A stretch of DNA of 64,000 nt, from NCBI RefSeq assembly GCF_016735695.1, contig NZ_JAERQD010000010.1, positions 1 through 64,000 on the forward strand. Reading direction: 5' to 3'. This DNA is from Microvirga zambiensis WSM3693 (GTDB lineage Bacteria > Pseudomonadota > Alphaproteobacteria > Rhizobiales > Beijerinckiaceae). The notes beneath the pieces were generated by a model, which saw nothing but the letters and a program-made list of their open reading frames with translations, ran no database searches and was not told where the DNA came from. Shown here piece by piece: positions 60,363 to 64,000 of the stretch (its first letter is position 1; each line of letters opens with the position of its first letter). Position numbers and translations under genes: made by a program.

Positions 60363-61145
60363 TTATCGTCCGACGAAGCGTGCAGGCCTCTTTTCACGAA
60401 ATGCCTTCACACCCTCGATGAAATCCTCGGAGTTTCCCGCCTCACATTGATATTTCCGCTCGAGGGCGAGCGAAGCAGCGTACTCGCTTTCGATAGCGGC
60501 CCAGGCGGATTTGCGCGTTAGAGCGAGGGAATATGTCGGCCCGGAGGCGAGTTTCGCTGCTATCGATTCCACCTCCGCGTCAAACTTGCCCTCGTCCACA
60601 CATCGGTTGATCAGGCCCCATTCGAGTGCAGTGGCAGCAGGCACCTTATCGCCCAGCAGCATCATTTCCATCGCACGGACGCGCCCCGCGCCGCGCGAGA
60701 GCACGAACGCCGATCCTCCGTCAGGGATGAGGCCGATCCTCCGGAACGCCTGCAGGAAGTATGCTGATCGGCTTGCGACGATCAGGTCGGCGGAAAGGGC
60801 AATCGAGCAGCCGACACCTGCAGCAGCCCCCCGGACGGCGGATATCCAGGGAATGGAGAGGTTCCGGAGATCCGTCATCAACGGGTTGAAGTGAGTCTCA
60901 AGCCGCAGCCCTGCGTCAACACCTTTCTGCCCGACTGGACGATCGGGAGAGAGATCCGCGCCGGAGGAGAAGTTGCCGTTCGCGCCCGTGATGACAAGCA
61001 CGCGCGCAGATTTCTCCGCTTCTGAAATCATGCTGCGAAGGGTCTCCACCACGAGTGGAGAGATCGAATTCATGGTCGAGGCATGATCGAGAACAAGCCG
61101 CGCGACCGGCCCCTCGCGCTCCAAGCGAACCCTATCCGATGTCAT
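60363..61145 (-). CDS. enoyl-CoA hydratase/isomerase (PaaG-like)
   Basis: This 260-residue crotonase-fold enzyme has oxyanion-hole segments ANGNFSSGADLS and RGAAAGVGCSIALSADL, and PDGGSAFVLSRGAG with an Asp as in PaaG-type isomerases rather than the second Glu of classical hydratases. ATG 61145 has GGAG 6 bases upstream; the frame before it is noncoding. It is convergent with the fumarase (17-base gap) and downstream of a second hydratase on the same strand. Confidence 0.9.
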   Translation of the reverse strand: MTSDRVRLEREGPVARLVLDHASTMNSISPLVVETLRSMISEAEKSARVLVITGANGNFSSGADLSPDRPVGQKGVDAGLRLETHFNPLMTDLRNLSIPWISAVRGAAAGVGCSIALSADLIVASRSAYFLQAFRRIGLIPDGGSAFVLSRGAGRVRAMEMMLLGDKVPAATALEWGLINRCVDEGKFDAEVESIAAKLASGPTYSLALTRKSAWAAIESEYAASLALERKYQCEAGNSEDFIEGVKAFREKRPARFVGR

Positions 61146-61281
61146 GCGCGGCTCCGATACTCTAGGTGTTCTCTCTCCAAGTCCGGAGAGGATAGCAATG
61201 TAGCCGCGTGCCCCGCCAATAGGCTTCGGATATACCGGGTTCGGAGAATGGCAGGGGCCGCGATCCGATACAGGTGCGTCG

Positions 61282-62058
61282 CTATCTGTTTTTCCATTCG
61301 GGCTCCCGCTTTTCGACGAAAGCGGCGATCCCCTCCTTGAAGTCCTCAGTGTTGCGCAGTTCATCCATCTGCATCTTGCTGTAACGCAGGCTCGCGCCGA
61401 GATTGTCCAGATCGTCCATGAAATTCAAGACACGCTTCGTCGCTCTCACGGACGACGGAGATGCGGAAGCGATTTCGCGAGCCTTCTCCATCGCACGGTC
61501 CATCAACCCGTCCTGAGGCGCGATCTCGTTGACAAAGCCCAGACGCCATCCCTCCTCGGCCGGCACTCTGCGACCCGTCAGCATGATCTCGACCGCGGGC
61601 TTCCGACCGATCTGCCGGCTCAGACGCTGTACGCCCAGTGCAGCCGCGAACAGGCCGACTTTCACCTCCGGCAACCCGAAATTTGAGGATCTTGTCGCGA
61701 TGATGAGGTCGCAGCTCAGCGCAGTTTCGAAGCCTCCCCCCATCGCGTAGCCGTCCACCGCGGCGATAATCGGCTTCTCGAGATTGAAACGCGACGTCAA
61801 TCCAGCGAACCCGGATGAGGGCATAGCGCCCCTGTTCCCCTGCGCGGTGTACTTCAGGTCGTTTCCGACGGAAAACGCCCGCCCCCCCGCGCCTGTGAGG
61901 ACAGCGACCCTGAGTGCGGGATCGGCTGCATACACATCCCAAACCGCTGACAGCTCCTGATGCATGGGCGGATGCATGGCATTCAAAACTTCGGGGCGAT
62001 TCAGCGTGACGACCAGGATGGAACCGAAAGACTCTGCTTTGATGAACGCGTTCGCCAT
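61282..62058 (-). CDS. enoyl-CoA hydratase (CaiD-like)
   Basis: This ~258-residue crotonase-fold enzyme has AGGRAFSVGNDLKYTA, DGYAMGGGFETALSCDLIIA, and GLPEVKVGLFAAALGVQRLSRQIG, resembling crotonobetainyl/carnitinyl-CoA hydratases. The C-terminal EDFKEGIAAFVEKREPEW is the usual family end. ATG 62058 has AGAGG 5 bases upstream; the earlier ATGs add residues unlike the family. It may act on a CoA ester made by a CaiB-type transferase, as CaiD does with CaiB. Confidence 0.9.
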   Translation of the reverse strand: MANAFIKAESFGSILVVTLNRPEVLNAMHPPMHQELSAVWDVYAADPALRVAVLTGAGGRAFSVGNDLKYTAQGNRGAMPSSGFAGLTSRFNLEKPIIAAVDGYAMGGGFETALSCDLIIATRSSNFGLPEVKVGLFAAALGVQRLSRQIGRKPAVEIMLTGRRVPAEEGWRLGFVNEIAPQDGLMDRAMEKAREIASASPSSVRATKRVLNFMDDLDNLGASLRYSKMQMDELRNTEDFKEGIAAFVEKREPEWKNR

Positions 62059-62466
62059 GAAGGCCTCTGCTCTTCCGGTCTGCCGTTCCATCACGCTTCG
62101 ATCCGTGACGACCATGCGCGCATTGTCCCGCCGCGCCGAAGGCACGCGAAGCCCGGCAGCTCTCACCCTTATCGATGAAAGCCGATCAGCAGGTCAGCGT
62201 GACTTTAGATGCTATCGCGCGCGGATCTAATCCGCTTTTGAATCTTGGGGTATAGGAGGCGTCTATAGCTCGCCTGCAGGCCTTATAACGCCGATCTATA
62301 GCGCCCAACGAGTCCGCTATTGGACGGGCTCCGGCTCAACTGTCACCTTCGCCTTAATCGTTCAAGAACCAAAAGATCTGCCGCGAGGAAAAAGCCAGCT
62401 TTCGAGATTCAGGTCAGTCGAGGGGCTAGGCCGATGGCAGTGCAACTACACGTTAGGGAGGAAATG
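62059..62466. other. gap before the last binding-protein gene
   Basis: This 408-base gap has no gene. It contains the hairpin GCGGAT-CTA-ATCCGC followed by TTTT (62221-62239), which looks like an intrinsic terminator on the plus strand although no plus-strand gene ends nearby. Two TCTATAGC copies (62262-62269, 62295-62302) follow. The second half presumably holds the promoter of the SBP gene. Confidence 0.4.
62221..62239 (+). terminator. hairpin with T-tail, no clear parent gene
   Basis: GCGGAT and its exact complement ATCCGC surround a 3-base loop and are followed by TTTT. This is the textbook layout in plus orientation, but the nearest upstream plus-strand stop is 60345. It may serve read-through antisense transcription or an unannotated small RNA. 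Confidence 0.35.
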
Positions 62467-64000
62467 ATGCCCGCTCGAATGATGGAAACGATCCCCAAGG
62501 GTGCCAAGACTCCGGCAAAACTCGCCCGGGTGCTGGTGCTGTCGGCTGCTGCCTCGGTCTTCGCCCTGTCGGGAGCCTCCGCTCAGCAGAAGAACACGCT
62601 TACCGTCGCTCTCGCGACGGAAGCGCTGACAATGAACCCGTTCAAATATGCGGGCGCCGCCGACCTTTATTACATCAGCCAGATGTTCGAGATGCTGGTG
62701 CGGCCCGACCGTAACGGCAAGATGGTGAACTGGCTGGCGGAAAGCTGGAAGATCGAAGGAACGCCCGAAAAGCCGATCATCGACGTCCAGATCCGCAAGG
62801 ATGTCGTCTTCCACAATGGTCAGCCACTGACGACCGAGGATCTTGAGTTCTCGTTCCGCATGCAGAGCGATCCTAAGGTCAGCCGCCTTGCCCAACGCCT
62901 GAGCAATGTCGAGCGCTTCGAGATCATCGACGATCATCACTTCAAGCTGCATTTGAAGGAGCCGGACGGAAACCTGATCTCGGCTTATCTGCAGATTTTC
63001 GCCGTGCCGAAGAAATATTTTCAAGAGGTCGGCGAGGAGGCATTCGCACAGAAGCCGGTTGGAACAGGCCCCTGGAAGTTCGTCTCGCGCAAGATCCGTT
63101 CTGACTTGCAGCTTCAGAAGCACGACGCCTACTGGAACAAGGAACATCGGCCCACGGCGGACAACCTTGTGGTGAAGATCATCCCGGAGGACATCACGCG
63201 CGTCGCGGCCTTCGAATCGGGTGAGATCGACTGGATCGACAACGTCCCGGTCTCTCTGGTCGAGAAGTTCAAGAAGATGAAAGGGGTTCAGACTGTCAGC
63301 CTGCCCGGCGGCAATCATCTGTTCATCGACTTCCCGGCTCACAAAAAGAACTCGCCCTTCGCGAAGCTCGAAGTTCGCCAGGCTATTGCGCATGGCTTCG
63401 ACATGGAAGCGATCATCAAGTCGGTTCTGAACGGGCAGGGCGAGCGGTATACCGGGATCGGGACCGACAGCCTGGCCTATGATCCTGCGGTCAAGCCTTA
63501 CCAATACGACCCTCAGAAGGCGAAGGAGCTCTTGGCGAAAGCCGGGTATCCGAACGGCTTCGATACTCCGTGCTACAACCTGACGACACAGCGTGAAGCC
63601 AATGTCAAAGAGGTGGGCGAGGCAATCTTCACCTATCTTCAGACGATCGGCGTCCGCTGCCAGATCGTCGGCCTCGAATATGGTGCCTGGGTCGACAAGC
63701 TCCGCCGCGCCTCCGGCGACATCGACGGCATTCTCTCGACCATGTCCACGCAAGGAATGCCTGCCGATCCTGGCAACGCATGGGTGCTTTCGCTCCACAG
63801 CTACACTCCCGGCACCGGTTATGGCGTCTATTCGCAGACAAGCGATGCCAAAGCCGATGAAATGGTCGAACGGCTGCAGAAAGTCATGGATGTCGACAAG
63901 CGGGTCGCGCTCATTCGCGAGATCGGGAAATACAAGTACGATAACCTGTTGGCCGGCATCCCGACCTATCAACCTATCCTAACCTTCGCCTGGCGTGACA
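62467..64000 (+). CDS. peptide/nickel-type ABC binding protein (SBP family 5), 3' truncated by window
   Basis: The visible 511 residues are most of a DppA/OppA-family binding protein; the end lies beyond the window. A signal peptide (LARVLVLSAAASVFALSGASAQ) is followed by TLTVALATEALTMNPFKY, the family block VVFHNGQPLTTEDLEFSFRM near residue 115, PVGTGPWKFVSRK near 200 and VRQAIAHGFDMEAIIKSVLNGQG near 305. AGGGAGG sits just before two ATGs (62464 and 62467); the second has the better spacing. Its permeases and ATPases would be expected to the right of the window. Ligand unknown. Confidence 0.92.
   Translation, partial: MPARMMETIPKGAKTPAKLARVLVLSAAASVFALSGASAQQKNTLTVALATEALTMNPFKYAGAADLYYISQMFEMLVRPDRNGKMVNWLAESWKIEGTPEKPIIDVQIRKDVVFHNGQPLTTEDLEFSFRMQSDPKVSRLAQRLSNVERFEIIDDHHFKLHLKEPDGNLISAYLQIFAVPKKYFQEVGEEAFAQKPVGTGPWKFVSRKIRSDLQLQKHDAYWNKEHRPTADNLVVKIIPEDITRVAAFESGEIDWIDNVPVSLVEKFKKMKGVQTVSLPGGNHLFIDFPAHKKNSPFAKLEVRQAIAHGFDMEAIIKSVLNGQGERYTGIGTDSLAYDPAVKPYQYDPQKAKELLAKAGYPNGFDTPCYNLTTQREANVKEVGEAIFTYLQTIGVRCQIVGLEYGAWVDKLRRASGDIDGILSTMSTQGMPADPGNAWVLSLHSYTPGTGYGVYSQTSDAKADEMVERLQKVMDVDKRVALIREIGKYKYDNLLAGIPTYQPILTFAWRD

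Noticed and set aside
62041-62056. GAACGCGTTCGC resembling the liv/KstD operator core
   Set aside because: It falls in the start codons of the enoyl-CoA hydratase (residues NAF), lacks the flanking half-site, and is explained by coding.
62446-63972. A 508-codon minus-strand frame over the last SBP gene
   Set aside because: The plus strand encodes a textbook SBP family 5 protein with signal peptide and ribosome site; the antisense frame has no domain.
1-64000. CRISPR arrays, prophage, insertion sequences, tRNA or rRNA genes
   Set aside because: I saw no regularly spaced direct repeats, transposase or integrase motifs, or tRNA-like cloverleaf sequences in either strand.

Overview
The window is high-GC, densely coded DNA with short gaps and many 4-base ATGA start/stop overlaps. 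Gene content points to a free-living soil or plant-associated alphaproteobacterium, most likely Hyphomicrobiales (Rhizobiales): a Brucella-like arginase, Tat-exported TRAP and ABC binding proteins, a LivM-LivG fusion, an imperfect cruciform repeat of the kind scattered through Methylobacteriaceae/Microvirga-type genomes, and a very large share of solute importers. The taxonomic call is inference; no rRNA or tRNA gene is present to anchor it.

Layout: (1) 1-5.1 kb: start of an IclR regulator divergent from a fused DctQM TRAP permease, its binding protein, an SDR and a tandem PPC/DUF296 protein. (2) 5.1-7.4 kb, minus strand: arginase, a small stress-like protein, a periplasmic L,D-transpeptidase. 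(3) 7.6-11.4 kb: the lower tyrosine/homogentisate pathway, a MarR regulator divergent from hmgA-fahA-maiA. (4) 11.5-23.3 kb: a branched-chain-type ABC importer, its IclR regulator, an SDR, an EthD-domain protein, a KstD-like flavoprotein, an Old Yellow Enzyme and a metallo-beta-lactamase-fold protein. Four copies of one palindrome precede its three transcription units, so it looks like one regulon for uptake and oxidation of an unknown cyclic or unsaturated acid. (5) 23.4-25.2 kb: a DMT permease convergent with a LysR regulator. (6) 25.5-41.6 kb: an M20 amidohydrolase, an HpaI-type aldolase, a Dpp-type peptide importer with an M20 homologue whose metal site is altered, then a polar amino-acid importer interleaved with a gamma-glutamyltransferase-like enzyme and a Pht5-like protein, then a tandem glycine riboswitch in front of a DadA-like amino-acid dehydrogenase. 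(7) 41.6-48.5 kb: a DeoR regulator divergent from a Ugp-type importer flanked by a HAD phosphatase and an endonuclease/exonuclease/phosphatase-fold enzyme, suggesting import and dephosphorylation of a phosphorylated polyol or sugar. (8) 48.6-62.1 kb: an XRE-cupin regulator; a minus-strand operon of livK, a GST-like gene, livGFHM, a CaiB-type CoA-transferase and an HMG-CoA-lyase-type enzyme; a frameshifted aldehyde dehydrogenase; a class I fumarase; and two enoyl-CoA hydratases. Together these fit activation and cleavage of a branched C5-C6 dicarboxylic acid. (9) 62.5 kb to the end: a peptide/nickel-type binding protein cut by the window edge.

The most notable points are the glycine riboswitch controlling a flavin amino-acid dehydrogenase next to peptide and gamma-glutamyl scavenging genes, the multi-site operator family over the liv/KstD/OYE cluster, the altered metal sites of the M20 and MBL-fold proteins, the single-base frameshift in the aldehyde dehydrogenase, and GC-rich stem-loops just 3' of five of the binding-protein genes.
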